From: Athripsodes cinereus
Lineage: Eukaryota > Arthropoda > Insecta > Trichoptera > Leptoceridae
Assembly: GCA_947579605.1 (NCBI GenBank)
Contig: OX388313.1
Location: 3,720,001 to 3,784,000, forward strand
DNA length: 64,000 nt
Direction: 5' to 3'
Position numbers and translations under genes: made by a program. Numbering within the stretch: position 1 is the stretch's first letter; every line of letters starts with the position of its first letter. Below, piece after piece: positions 12,516 to 22,772 of the stretch. The notes beneath the pieces were generated by a model. That model saw nothing but the letters and a program-made list of their open reading frames with translations. It was not told where the DNA came from and made no database searches.

Positions 12516-12869
12516 AATTTTATAAAATAAAATTAAATTTACGAATCAAGATTAGCAACCCATGCGAATTAAGTGCCAACAGTTATTACGCTCATAATCC
12601 AGACGCACCTTAAAGATTATCGGTTCTTTCACGTGATGTTTAACGCAACAACTGTCTGGTGAGAGAAATAGAAAAAAAAATGACATTTGAGTCGCCTACG
12701 ATGTACGGAATCGCGTCTAGTGACGTGAATCAAGATAAATAACTATATTACATGCGTAATAATGAAGATATTTGGTTTTAATGGGTTTAAAAAACAAAGT
12801 TAGAGTGAAATCCCTAGAATTGATTACATTAATGTACTACTCTTTTGTATGTTTTGATATTATTGTTCA

Positions 12870-13375
12870 AAGGTACTTGATGGAAGTCCATTTCAAGATA
12901 AATTGAAAAAAAAAACACAGTAGGTATGTAGTTAACTTCCAAATGACTTTATTAACTTCCCTTATTATTATTATTATTATTATTTGGATGATTTGTAAAG
13001 CGCCGTTTTGTGAAAAAAAATCCACCTCAAGGGCGCTCTTTGCTAACTAAGGTTGTGCTTGGATTATTCCGTGAGATTTCTTGAATAGATAAGTGTTCAG
13101 TTTGTTCTTGAAACGAGATATGTCCTGCGTTTCTCTGATCATTTGTGGAAGCCTGTTCCAGACTACAGATATTGCAAAAGCACGCTCCACGTACACTGGT
13201 TTCGATACAGTACTTACTAGTTAGTATTCAGAGACTCTCGACTCCATCATGTATCTTATTTCACTTTTAAATTTCGCCTGATGATGGAGTGGAGAGTCTC
13301 CAAATACTAGTAAGCGAAGTCCATAAAAGTCATTTGGAAGCTAATTACATACTTTGTTTTTTAATTCACTTTTTT
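12870..13375. mobile_element. Second copy of the 51150 foldback element, split by a LINE tail
   Basis: The left arm (12870-12960) and right arm plus centre (about 13208-13375) match the element at 51150: both start with ggtacttg.tggaagtccat and carry the gagagtctc blocks. Between them lies a LINE 3' end with its (ATT)n tail. Removing the LINE restores the continuous arm seen in the other copy. Confidence 0.7.
12961..13207 (-). mobile_element. L2/CR1-like LINE 3' end inserted in a foldback element
   Basis: On the minus strand it encodes the end of a non-LTR reverse transcriptase (..RAFAISVVWNRLP.., then ..FKNKLNTYLF) followed by a 3' tail with gagcgcccttgaggtgg and aaaacggcgct, ending in (AAT)n. 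It is 5'-truncated, as usual for LINEs. It closely matches the longer copy at 14769. Confidence 0.72.
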
Positions 13376-13399
13376 TGTATATTTTCAGGTGTCCTGAAA

Positions 13400-13545
13400 A
13401 TACGAAATGAACTATTCATCTTCTTCAAGTGCCTTGTCGGGTCCTCCTAACCTTCCTCTGTCCTGCGCCGCTCGGAACAGCTCCTCCACACTTCAAATGC
13501 TGGTCCAATCCCTAATTTTTCGCAGCCATGACAGGGAAAGGACAC
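13400..13545 (-). pseudogene. LINE ORF2 terminal fragment
   Basis: The minus strand shows SWLRKIRDWTSI, a stop, then SVEELFRAAQDRGRLGGPDK, resembling the W-x-ELFRAAQDR-x-WR ending of LINE ORF2 proteins. Near 13606-13650 a block with ccccttgaggtgg resembles the LINE tail motif. Confidence 0.45.
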
Positions 13546-14535
13546 AGAACAATACGCTTACAAGTATACGAAAAAAATCATTAGCGTTTTTAGATGATTT
13601 GTTTTTAAAGAGTCGTTTTACAATCCTCGACCACCTCAAGGGGACCGTAGGAAAGAAAAACCATATTACATAATATGTATATAATGAATAATAAAAATGT
13701 GTTTTAATCACTTTTTTCTACCGTTAAACACATTGAAGATTTTTGGTGGAAGATAATCATATTTTTTTAAAAAATAAAATATCTAAAATACATCCATAAA
13801 TAACGCAATATTCAAGTACAAGCACAGATTGAAATAACCAAAAAACAACTTCTAAATAAATCCTGAAAACATGAAAGCACATTTAGGTGTACTCTTTCAG
13901 GCGTGTTTACTGTTGAAAGTACTTCCTTAACTATTAAATAAAAATCTCTACAAGTTGTGTGTATTAGGAAAAACAGATTTTATGCTTTTCTTCTCAGTAT
14001 TAGCGAGATGTGAGTTGTTTCAGTAAAGGGTTCATTCGACGCTTATTGCTAGAGACGCCCAAACGGACGTTTACGACGCCGTAAAACAACACACAAATAC
14101 ATAGATTAAGAAATGCTTATAAAACCCGGAAGAATTGCAATACTACAACCTACTTAACAAACACAAAATAATTTACAACTATTTCTGCACCAAGATGTGG
14201 AGAAATTAATTTTTAAGGAGTTGTATTTTTGTAACTGTCTTTTTTTACAAATAGTCCACACAGATTTACAAAATTTTCAATCCAAATTTTTGAAAATGGT
14301 TAAACTAAATATGACAATATTTATTCATTTATTTTATTCTTCACTGTACATTATTTAAAAGCAATATAAAGTATAATTTTTTCTTTTATTAGATATAATA
14401 ATAAATAAATAATAAAATAAAATATTCTTAAATGCACTTTGATTACAAGCAATCTTACACGGAAATACATTTATATACAATATATATAGGGCTACAGAGG
14501 GCGAATTAATATGGCAAAACATAATTTGTTACATT

Positions 14536-14765
14536 CATTCATACATCTCGGCATTTTCCATGAGCGGTGTAGTCAGGAACAAACCAGATAAATTGAATAA
14601 ACATGCAGATTATTTTCTCCATACCAACAATAAATAAACATTTTGAATCGGTGGCATACCTCATCGGTGAATTGTAGATTTTAACGAACATCTGCTTTTT
14701 ACAGGACACTCGATATATTATAGAAAAACTTGGTTTACTATTTTCTTTACTAGGGGCTCCAAGAA
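14536..14765 (-). repeat. Repeat A
   Basis: Diverged minus-strand copy with tttacaggacactcg and ctaggggctccaag at its head. It abuts the LINE tail at 14769. Confidence 0.6.
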
Positions 14766-14768
14766 GTC

Positions 14769-15350
14769 ATTTTATTATTATTATTTGGATGATTTGTAAA
14801 GCGCCGTTTTGTGAAAAAAATCCACCTCAAGGGCGCTCTTTGCTAACTTAGGTTGTGCTTGAATTATTCCGTGAGATTTCTTGAATAGATAAGTTTTCAG
14901 TTGGTTCTTGAAACGAGATATGTCCTGCGTTTCTCTGATCGTTTGTGGAATCCTGTTACAGACTACAGGTGCAGATATTGCAAAAGCACGCTCCACGTAT
15001 ATTGGTTTCGATACAGTACCTACTGGTCACCTCCAATTTAGTTGGTTTATCTTGACAAGACCTAAGTGTTGTCTGTCTATGACTTAACGCCTGTCTACCA
15101 CAGAGTTCCATGATATATTCTGGGGCCATAGCATGAAGTGCCTTAAATACTGTCAAACACACTTTAAATTCAACTCTCTCCGGACATCTGAGCCAGTGAA
15201 GAGATTGAAGGGTGGAAGGGAATTTTATATCAAGAATTCCACTTACAAATTTCGAATTCATAATGGAGTTCAGACTACCAAACCATGGACCTTGAATTGT
15301 GTAGACAACTGAATTTCTATTACAATATCTCACCATTAATTCCAACATTA
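14769..15350 (-). pseudogene. L2/CR1-like LINE reverse transcriptase C-terminus and 3' tail
   Basis: The upstream part (to 15348) shows LQSLHWLRCPERVEFKVCL and KALHAMAPEYIMEL, typical of the region after the RT palm in L2/CR1-like LINEs. A frame change follows, then RAFAISAPVVCNRIPQTI and ISRFKNQLKTYLFKK. The tail holds the shared GC-rich motif and ends in (AAT)n at 14769. The catalytic RT core is missing. It sits directly against a repeat A copy on its left. Confidence 0.8.
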
Positions 15351-15361
15351 ATCTGCATTTA

Positions 15362-15475
15362 ACTGCTCAATTTTGAGGGTCAAATATGTAATAAATGTGT
15401 TTTTTTTTAGTTATAAGGTGTGTATATAATATTATTAAGTTGTAAATTTTATTTAAATAAAAATATTTGAATTTG
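15362..15475 (+). repeat. Dispersed 3' tail, pair member 2
   Basis: The plus-strand partner of 9495-9625. It follows the LINE remnant that ends at 15350. Confidence 0.55.
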
Positions 15476-15744
15476 AATTTATATTAATGTAACGTTGGCA
15501 TTTGTCACTTATCCGTGAAACAACACGAGAAGAATGTGTGATTAACAATAATTGCAAAAAAAATAATAATAAGTGAAATGAGGTATGCATGCTATAAATC
15601 AAAATAGTTAGGAATTTTTAATTTAAATTGTATGTAAAAAATATTTAACACTTTACAAAACTCTTGCGAAGAATTTTACCTTTCTATTTTTTTATAAATA
15701 TCTCTTAACCTTTTCCTAGACTTATTTCACAAATGAGATAGTCA

Positions 15745-16800
15745 TTGAACCAACTGCATGTTATAAACATACCAGTCGTCCTCCAATGTGCATTCCTCGT
15801 CGCTGAATTGAAGATGTTGAATATCATATGCAAAATATTTTGCAAATACCAGCCTTTAAGGGCCCCGTTTGGCAAAAACGGTAAAACATTCTATTTTCAA
15901 CAAATTTGATGGAAAAAATGACAAAATTTGTTGACCCTTGCGAACATATTGATTTGATAAAATAAAAAATCAAATATTTATTACCAATATTAGTTTTTTA
16001 CTAAAAAAAAAATAAATCGCAGACTGACGAGATTAATTTAGGTACTTAGTACTTTAGTTTTCCCTCCCTATACACGAGATATCTCTAATAGGGAGGTAGT
16101 TGTAATATTATTGTGATTGTTTTTCATTGTTTATTGAAAATAATATTGTATTGTGTACCTACTTTTAAAATAAATATATTTATTATTATTATTATTACTT
16201 TTTGTTATATCAAAATACAAATTATTTGTAAAATATATATTTTTTTATTCATCCTATCAAGCATATAAATACTATAGATTTTAGCAAACTTTTATTAGTA
16301 TACAAAAAATTGAGTATATATGGTGATTTTTGGTTTCAAAATATGAGAAAATTTATCAAAAAAAAAATTTTTTAAGTCGGTCAATATCCATGAAAAAAAC
16401 AAAAAAAAATGATTTTTTTGTTGTTCTATAATTGTAATAACTATCTAAATATTTTCAATATTAAAATAAATATATGAAAATTTGTAGGATTCTCGTGCAT
16501 TGACATATGTACCAAACACACCCCCGAATTCGATTTTTAGAAATACGCTTTTTTATAAACGAATACTATGAATCTAGAATCGAGTTTTTTTTTATGTTAA
16601 AGTTTGATATTGGTAATTAATATTTGTTTTCATATTTTATCAAATCAAAATGTTCGTAGGGTCAAAAAGTTTTGAGAGTTTGTGTACCAAACTTGTTGAA
16701 AATTTATGTTTTATCGTTTTTGCTAAAGGGAATAGAACCAGAACCTTCGAAAACTTACAAAAAAGAGTGGGAGACCTATTCTTTATTGGGGAACTCATGT
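15745..16800 (-). repeat. Repeat A split by a large inverted-repeat element
   Basis: The middle part of repeat A (about 15745-15850: agtcgtcctcc, gtcgctgaattgaagatg, ataccagcctttaa) and its head (16745-16800: cgaaaacttacaaaaaagag, tgggagacctattc, ggggaactcatg) lie 900 bp apart with another element between. Confidence 0.5.
15853..16735. mobile_element. Inverted-repeat DNA element of about 880 bp
   Basis: The left 140 bp (gcaaaaacggtaaaacat, ttgacccttgcgaacat, tttgatttgataaaat, attaccaatat) recur reversed at the right end (16600-16735) in the same order with moderate divergence. The interior is AT-rich and itself holds a LINE-like 3' tail ending in (ATT)n near 16195. I see no transposase frame and no clear target duplication, so the superfamily is open. 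Confidence 0.6.
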
Positions 16801-16974
16801 AATGAATACGTTTTATCATCTATCCAGGTTGTTGTCTGTTCTCTTAACATCCCTTGCTGGATAATCATGGTGGAAAGAATTGCATACCAATAGACTTATG
16901 TATGAAAACTGAATGAATATATGCGTATGAAAATATTTAGTACACTGATTAAGATAACAATCTTTAATTAAACT

Positions 16975-17075
16975 TTTTTGTAAAAAACACTATATTTTCC
17001 ACTTTTATTATTAACGAGTTAAACGTTTTCGAAACTTACTGTTTCATCTTCAGAACTTAACTAAATATAGTGAAA
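16975..17075 (-). repeat. Possible Penelope-like element tail
   Basis: The minus strand reads gttctgaagatgaaacagta, then gtttcgaaaacgtttaactc and aataataaaagtgg, the same kind of ending as at 10885. Confidence 0.4.
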
Positions 17076-17179
17076 AAATACGGTGCAATATGTAAATAAA
17101 CAGTGTTTTTAATTTTATTAATTTATATGTTACATTAATATTTTATATGTAGTTAAAATGGAATTCCACATCATTAAAC

Positions 17180-17327
17180 GTTTTAGTTTATTTATTTAAT
17201 CTTTATATACATTAATCACAATACTCACAATTTTATAGAAAAATGCATTCAAATCAAACACAATCAAAGAGGGCGAGTTAATCGCAAAGACGCGATGTCT
17301 TCTAACTAGCCAAAATTTATAGCTTAT
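17180..17327 (-). repeat. LINE 3' tail, family B
   Basis: The minus strand reads ggctagttagaagacatcgc, gcgattaactcgccctc and ends in aaataaataaac. Confidence 0.6.
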
Positions 17328-18019
17328 AATTGACTGGTTACCTCTGAATATTTCCAATCGACGATTGCAGGTAACCAGTCCAGCAACAAACTCAAAACCT
17401 TCCTCCCCAAACAAATTATTGCAGTGTAAAAATACAACTGTAATAAATTTTTCTGTTTCATTTCTTTTACTTTCCAAGCAATATAATGTAGCAACAACAT
17501 TTTACGGTCACAAACAAAACTGCGAATTAAGTACTAAAAGTGACAGTATTTAATGCGAAACGACAACTGAATGGTATTATACGACAATGTATCAAGTCAC
17601 ACCTCGAATTCATAAAATTTATTTTGTTTATAAAGTCCCACATATGTTGTTAGTTAGAAAAATTAATACTACGGTTTAGCTAGACTCGATAAAGCATTAA
17701 AAGTTTATTTTGTTTTATTATTAAATTAAAAAAAGTGTGTTTGGGTTCATTATGTGGTGATTTAAAATTGTCTGCCGCCAGCTTTTTCCAAAGCAAGATT
17801 TAAACTAGGTACTTCATTTGCCACTCGATTCTCTTATGACATTTGGAGGACCGCAAAACGGTGCCAAAATCGGTGCGTAAGTCACCCATCATCATTTACC
17901 TTTTCCAACTATTGTGTACTTACGTAAGTGACATTTTTTTCGTCATTTTAAGTAAAAAGTTTTACGATATTCGACCTCCGCGTGTGTTTTAAAAAAAATC
18001 ACAAAAAAGCAACAAGCTT
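17328..18019. other. AT-rich stretch, no gene seen
   Basis: Only short frames, no protein similarity that I can name. The same holds for 18176-18700 and 19673-20061. Confidence 0.45.
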
Positions 18020-18175
18020 TAGGTTAGTTGGAAGAGATCGCCTCTTTTGCGATAAACTCGCCCTCTATATATTGGTTGTATCTAACTTGAATGTTTACCT
18101 TTTATGCAGTTGTTTGTTATCAATGTACTGTAAAAAATGAATAAATGCAATAAATAAACTAAATAAAACACCTAC
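18020..18175 (+). repeat. LINE 3' tail, family B, subfamily with (AAAT)n end
   Basis: It contains ggttagttggaagagatcgc and gcgataaactcgccctc, then caatgtactgtaaaaaatg and an aataaataaa end. The copies at 17180 and 47570 share this form. Confidence 0.6.
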
Positions 18176-18932
18176 TATGTATATATTTATTTAGTTATGA
18201 TTGGTTCATTGTTACGCAACACTGTCTATACTATGAAAATCGTAACAAAATAATTAAATAGTACTAGATAGTAAGTGAAGTGATTTCATTTTATTATTGT
18301 TAAGAAGGAAGACAGATGGTGAAGTTCTTAATAAAACGGTTTTATTATATCACAGTGATATCGCAGTAGATATAATAAAGTAATGATAAACTTTATAACG
18401 CAAAAGTTGATGATTGAGGAAGAATTAATTAAAGTTTATTTAGCGATTTTTTTTTAAATTTATTCAATTAATTTTATATGCCCTGGCCTTTTACATTTTA
18501 AACGAAAAGATAAAAATGACAATTTGACAGACGAATAAAGTAAAGTAGAGTCTGTGGCTAGCTGCAGATACATAAATTGAAGAAAAAATAAATATATCAT
18601 TATTTTGAACAAATATGTAGGTACAAAAAATAAATAATTTGAATCCAAAATTATTAAATAAACAGTTATAGCGAGTCAGTTATAGCGATAATAAGAGGTT
18701 TACTGGAAGACATTGCCTCAAGGCATGTTCGCCTTTTTCGTCTTGGTGAGGTGTCCAGAGACATATTTTAAGGCGTACAGAGAGTACGAGCCCCAAGTCG
18801 ACAGTGAAAAATTAAACCCTCCCTCCAAAAGGGACATAGTAGGTACCTCCCAAACCAAAAGAGACAGGACAACACAACGAGAAAACGAGTTCACTATTGC
18901 TCCAACGCCGCAATGAGCAAAACCATCAGTAA

Positions 18933-19462
18933 TGGGGTGTTCACATTTGGCGAATATCGCCAGGCGAATTTCAAAATATAACGCCAGGCGAAAAAACAAA
19001 ATTCGCCGTACGCCCATTGATCGTCACACCTGTTCACACAGTCCACCGATATAGAAACGATCTGTCATATGCGCTTTGATTTTGACATTGTTTTCAAAAT
19101 GGCGGACGTCGAGATGGAGATCGCGAAGTGTTTATTTTTAGTCGAAAATGTTATAGTAGAGGTTAAAGATGCCTTTTAATTAAGGTAACAAACGCCACAA
19201 ACCAACAAAAAAGATAATCGCTATCACGAAGTGGGAAACATTATAAAATTTATAGGTATGAAAGTTTTTTACGGACGCCGCGCACATCTACGCATGCGCA
19301 AATCGTTCAACCAGAGAAAAAGTTGGAAGGTGGTCAACTCGAGACGATATCGTTTCTACTGGTTTTTATCGTTTCAGACTAGCTGTCATTTTGTTCACAC
19401 GGTTCAAATGGCTGACGATATTTAGGTGCCCTGGCGATATTCGCCAAAGTGAGAACACCACA
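18933..19462 (+). mobile_element. PIF/Harbinger-like non-autonomous DNA element with TAA target duplication
   Basis: The ends are near-matching inverted repeats of about 30 bp: the left reads TGGGGTGTTCACATTTGGCG and the right, reversed, TGTGGTGTTCTCACTTTGGC, both followed by GAATATCGCC. The triplet taa flanks both sides (18930-18932, 19463-19465). A 3-bp TWA-type duplication suits PIF/Harbinger. The interior has a short frame starting MADVEMEIAKCLF at about 19099 that soon stops, so the element is an internally deleted derivative. It interrupts a SINE-like sequence on the minus strand. Confidence 0.75.
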
Positions 19463-19469
19463 TAAGACT

Positions 19470-19672
19470 CTCCCAATTCAGGTGAGGGTAAACCCGGCTG
19501 ACGCAGAAGCTCCCAAAGAGATACCCACACATCCACAAACAACAAAAATGTCTCAAGGTTCTTCGGGCACTGCAGAACCACCCAATTTAAAAAGATCATT
19601 CTGACCGGAAATCGAACCGAAACCCCTTGACTCAAAGTTAAAAGCGTTACCTTTGGGCCACACTAGCCGTCA
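19470..19672 (-). repeat. tRNA-derived SINE interrupted by the Harbinger-like element
   Basis: The minus strand starts gctagtgtggcccaaaggt (A-box-like) and has tcggttcgatttccggtc (B-box-like). Its likely continuation lies beyond the DNA element, at about 18718-18930. Confidence 0.45.
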
Positions 19673-20061
19673 ATTAGTAGGAAGGTACTGCTTGACTAAT
19701 CTATGATTTCAGACGAACATACAGGATTCAAACTTTAAGTTTAACTATGATAGTTTTGTCTATTAAATTGATTTAGAACTTCACAGGAAGATTTAGTGAT
19801 AATTTTAATTAGATCCCCATTACAACATTTAGTAACGTTAATGGCAGTCTTATAAATTATTATTAAAGGTGTATTCTAATTAAACACTCTAGTGCTTCTA
19901 GACATTTGTATCATTTTATGATATAAATTATAACGAAATGATCAAGTCAAAGAGCTTTTCAAAGTAGCCATTATTGTTTATTGCATTCTACAATTACTTT
20001 TTTTATTTATGCTTTACTCGTTGCCTTAATATTAATTTTGGGATGGGATAATTATTGTAAT

Positions 20062-20135
20062 TCGTGGAGCACCCGGCAGAGAACCGGTCTCCCTCTCTTT
20101 TCTGTAAGTTTTCGAGTGTCCTGTAAGAGTATTAT
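20062..20135 (+). repeat. Repeat A, head only
   Basis: It reads cgtggagcacccggcagag, then ttttcgagtgtcctgtaag. It is useful because it shows the tRNA-like head free of the rest of the element. Confidence 0.6.
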
Positions 20136-20361
20136 CAAATTTAAGTTTTACAGTTTTATGTACAGTGGTCGAGTTTATCGCTAGAATGCGATGTCTTCCA
20201 GCTAACCCGGAAATAAATATAAATATGAGCGATCAGATATGAGTGGCATGCCTTAGAAAAAAATGCATGTTTTCATTAATCCAATCGTAGAATTTTACTA
20301 CTTAAGCACCAACACAATGAACAATTGAACAACTACTAAAATATTACTATATACATAAATG

Positions 20362-21482
20362 AGTCACGATCCTCAGCATTGAGACAACAAAGAAAAAAAA
20401 GAAAAAGGAAGGAATAGTAATTATTTTTCAGCTAGATGTCCTTACTTAAAAGTACTATTTTATTTTCACCAAAAAAATCCTTCAAAAAACTACATGACGT
20501 CAAATAGACTGACTCCACAAAAACATACACTATAAATAAGTGTTTTATTTATAATTAATTCAACATGAATTTCCACCAAGTACCGTCGGTTGAAAATATT
20601 AACTTAAATTAGTCACGATTCTCAGCATTGAGACAACAAAGAAAAAAAAAGGAAGGAATAGTTAGATGTCCTTACATAAAAATACTATTTTATTTTCACC
20701 AAAAAGTTCTTCAAAAAACTACATGACGTCAAATAGACTGACTCCACAAAAACATGTACTATAAATAAGTGCTTTATTTATAATTAATTCAACATGAATT
20801 TCCACCAAGTACTGTCGATTGAAAATATCAACTTAAATTAGTCACGATTCTCAGCATTGAGACAACAAAGAAAAAAAAGGAAGGAATAGTTATTGTTTTT
20901 CAGTTAGATGTCCTTACATAAAAATACTATTTTATTTTCACCAAAAAGTTCTTCAAAAAACTACATGACGTCAAATAGACTGACTCCACAAAAACATGTA
21001 CTATAAATAAGTGTTTTATTTATAATTAATTCAACATGAATTTCCACCAAGTACTGTCGATTGAAAATATCAACTTAAATTAGTCACGATTCTCAGCATT
21101 GAGACAACAAAGAAAAAAAAGGAAGGAATAGTTATTGTTTTTCAGTTAGATGTCCTTACATAAAAATACTATTTTATTTTCACCAAAAAGTTCTTCAAAA
21201 AACTACATGACGTCAAATAGACTGACTCCACAAAAACATGTACTATAAATAAGTGTTTTATTTATAATTAATTCAACATGAATTTCCACCAAGTACTGTC
21301 GATTGAAAATATCAACTTAAATTAGTCACGATTCTCAGCATTGAGACAACAAAGAAAAAAAAGGAAGGAATAGTTATTGTTTTTCAGTTAGATGTCCTTA
21401 CTTAAAAATACTATTTTATTTTCACCAAAAAATCCTTCAAAAAACTACATGACGTCGAATAGACTAACTCCACAAAAACATA
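20362..21482. repeat. Tandem array of about 242-bp units, 4.6 copies
   Basis: The landmark tcacgat followed by ctcagcattgagacaac starts at 20364, 20613, 20842, 21084 and 21326, so unit lengths are 249, 229, 242 and 242 bp; the last copy is partial. Units carry a purine-rich stretch, a ttttattttcacc segment and a pair of AT-rich blocks. Middle units are almost identical while the first is more diverged. No coding frame spans them. Confidence 0.9.
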
Positions 21483-21847
21483 TTAAAACGAATTTATCTA
21501 TATTTACATAATATAATATGTAATGAAATAAATGAGTATTTACACGTTAAAAAATATCGTCAATCAACGACAGTTTCATACAAACAACCGACATTGTCAC
21601 ACATGTGTTGTAGTTAAAGCGTATCATAGTAGCTGTAATGTGACATCTAAAGCGGCATAATATGTATGTAATAATAATTATTATTAGTATACACAACCTA
21701 TTTTATTTAAAGATTGTGTGTTATCGTATAGATGTATCTAATGTTGTGAGAATACATACTCCGAGATGTAAGGGCGACAGTAGATATGTTACAGATAATA
21801 ACGGGCGATAAAATAATCAATGTTATTTATTGAAGCGTTTTAGATGT

Positions 21848-21852
21848 GGTGT
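21848..21852. repeat. Target-site duplication, left copy (ggtgt)
   Basis: The five bases next to the left LTR equal the five bases after the right LTR at 27720-27724. A 5-bp duplication is typical of BEL/Pao integration and shows that the element inserted as one unit and has not recombined with another copy. Confidence 0.85.
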
Positions 21853-22772
21853 TGTGCGGGACGGAGTCCGACTCAGACTGCCCAGGCCACAAGTGAACTG
21901 TATCTCCGGTTGGTGTGGAGTCGGGGGTGAGTGAGGGGGCCGCGGGTACCCACACACGGGCCTCGATGTATCTCTGCCTATATCCGGTGCGTCGTTGTTG
22001 AGGTGACTCAGCTGCCGTTACCCTCAACAACACGTCGGAGACTCCCTTCGTTCGTCGACCTGGGGATGTTTACTTCCACCGGGCACGACTCCGTCGTAAC
22101 ACCTAGGCGCAGCTAACCTGTGTACTCGCAAGCACTCGCTACCGGGCAATGATCCCGATAGCACTGACTGTATTGAGGACACAAGAAGCTACACGGCGGC
22201 GTATTGACGAAGAAGTACTCGGCTCACGGTAACCACCTCAGTGCCAATTCACTTGGAAGCTCGTCTGTGCAGGGAAGGTGTAGGACAGCTGAAGCCAAAG
22301 GTCCAATCCAGTTCAAGGGAGTGTAGTGGTCAGCAGTGGTAGTCCAATCCAGTCCAGTCCAAGAGAGCAGTTGAGGTAGTCAGTAGTAAAAGCCAGGTTG
22401 ATTGTTCCGAAGAGAGTGGTTTTATTTAGTGAAATGTATTACTTATAAAGCGGCCGATACACGCCGACCTTGACCCAGCCGACAGTGGCTGAGTGTGAGG
22501 TGCGCGCGCGGTTACCGGCCGCCGTAAATAACTCCCACCCCTGCGCGAGCGTGTCATTCATATACCGACCGCCGCACAGGGAGGAGCTCTCACTATGAAA
22601 CATGATTTATGCAATTATTACATACATGTACGGGACAGGGCGCTCCGCACGGGTGGGTATACAGGCATGAGAGCTTTATTTGTACCCACGCCGTGTGTGC
22701 GGTGTCTTACAATTATGTTATTATTTGCAATTGATTATACTGCTAGGGCTGAGGCGTACCAGGTTCGGTACA
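21853..22772 (-). repeat. 3' LTR of the BEL/Pao element
   Basis: This 920-bp copy matches the right-hand LTR. Its minus-strand AATAAA (22421-22426) would end the transcript. The stop codon of the element's frame (22743-22745) lies inside this LTR, so the last residues of the protein are LTR-encoded. That is unusual for a standard BEL/Pao polyprotein and fits loss of the normal pol 3' end. Confidence 0.9.
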
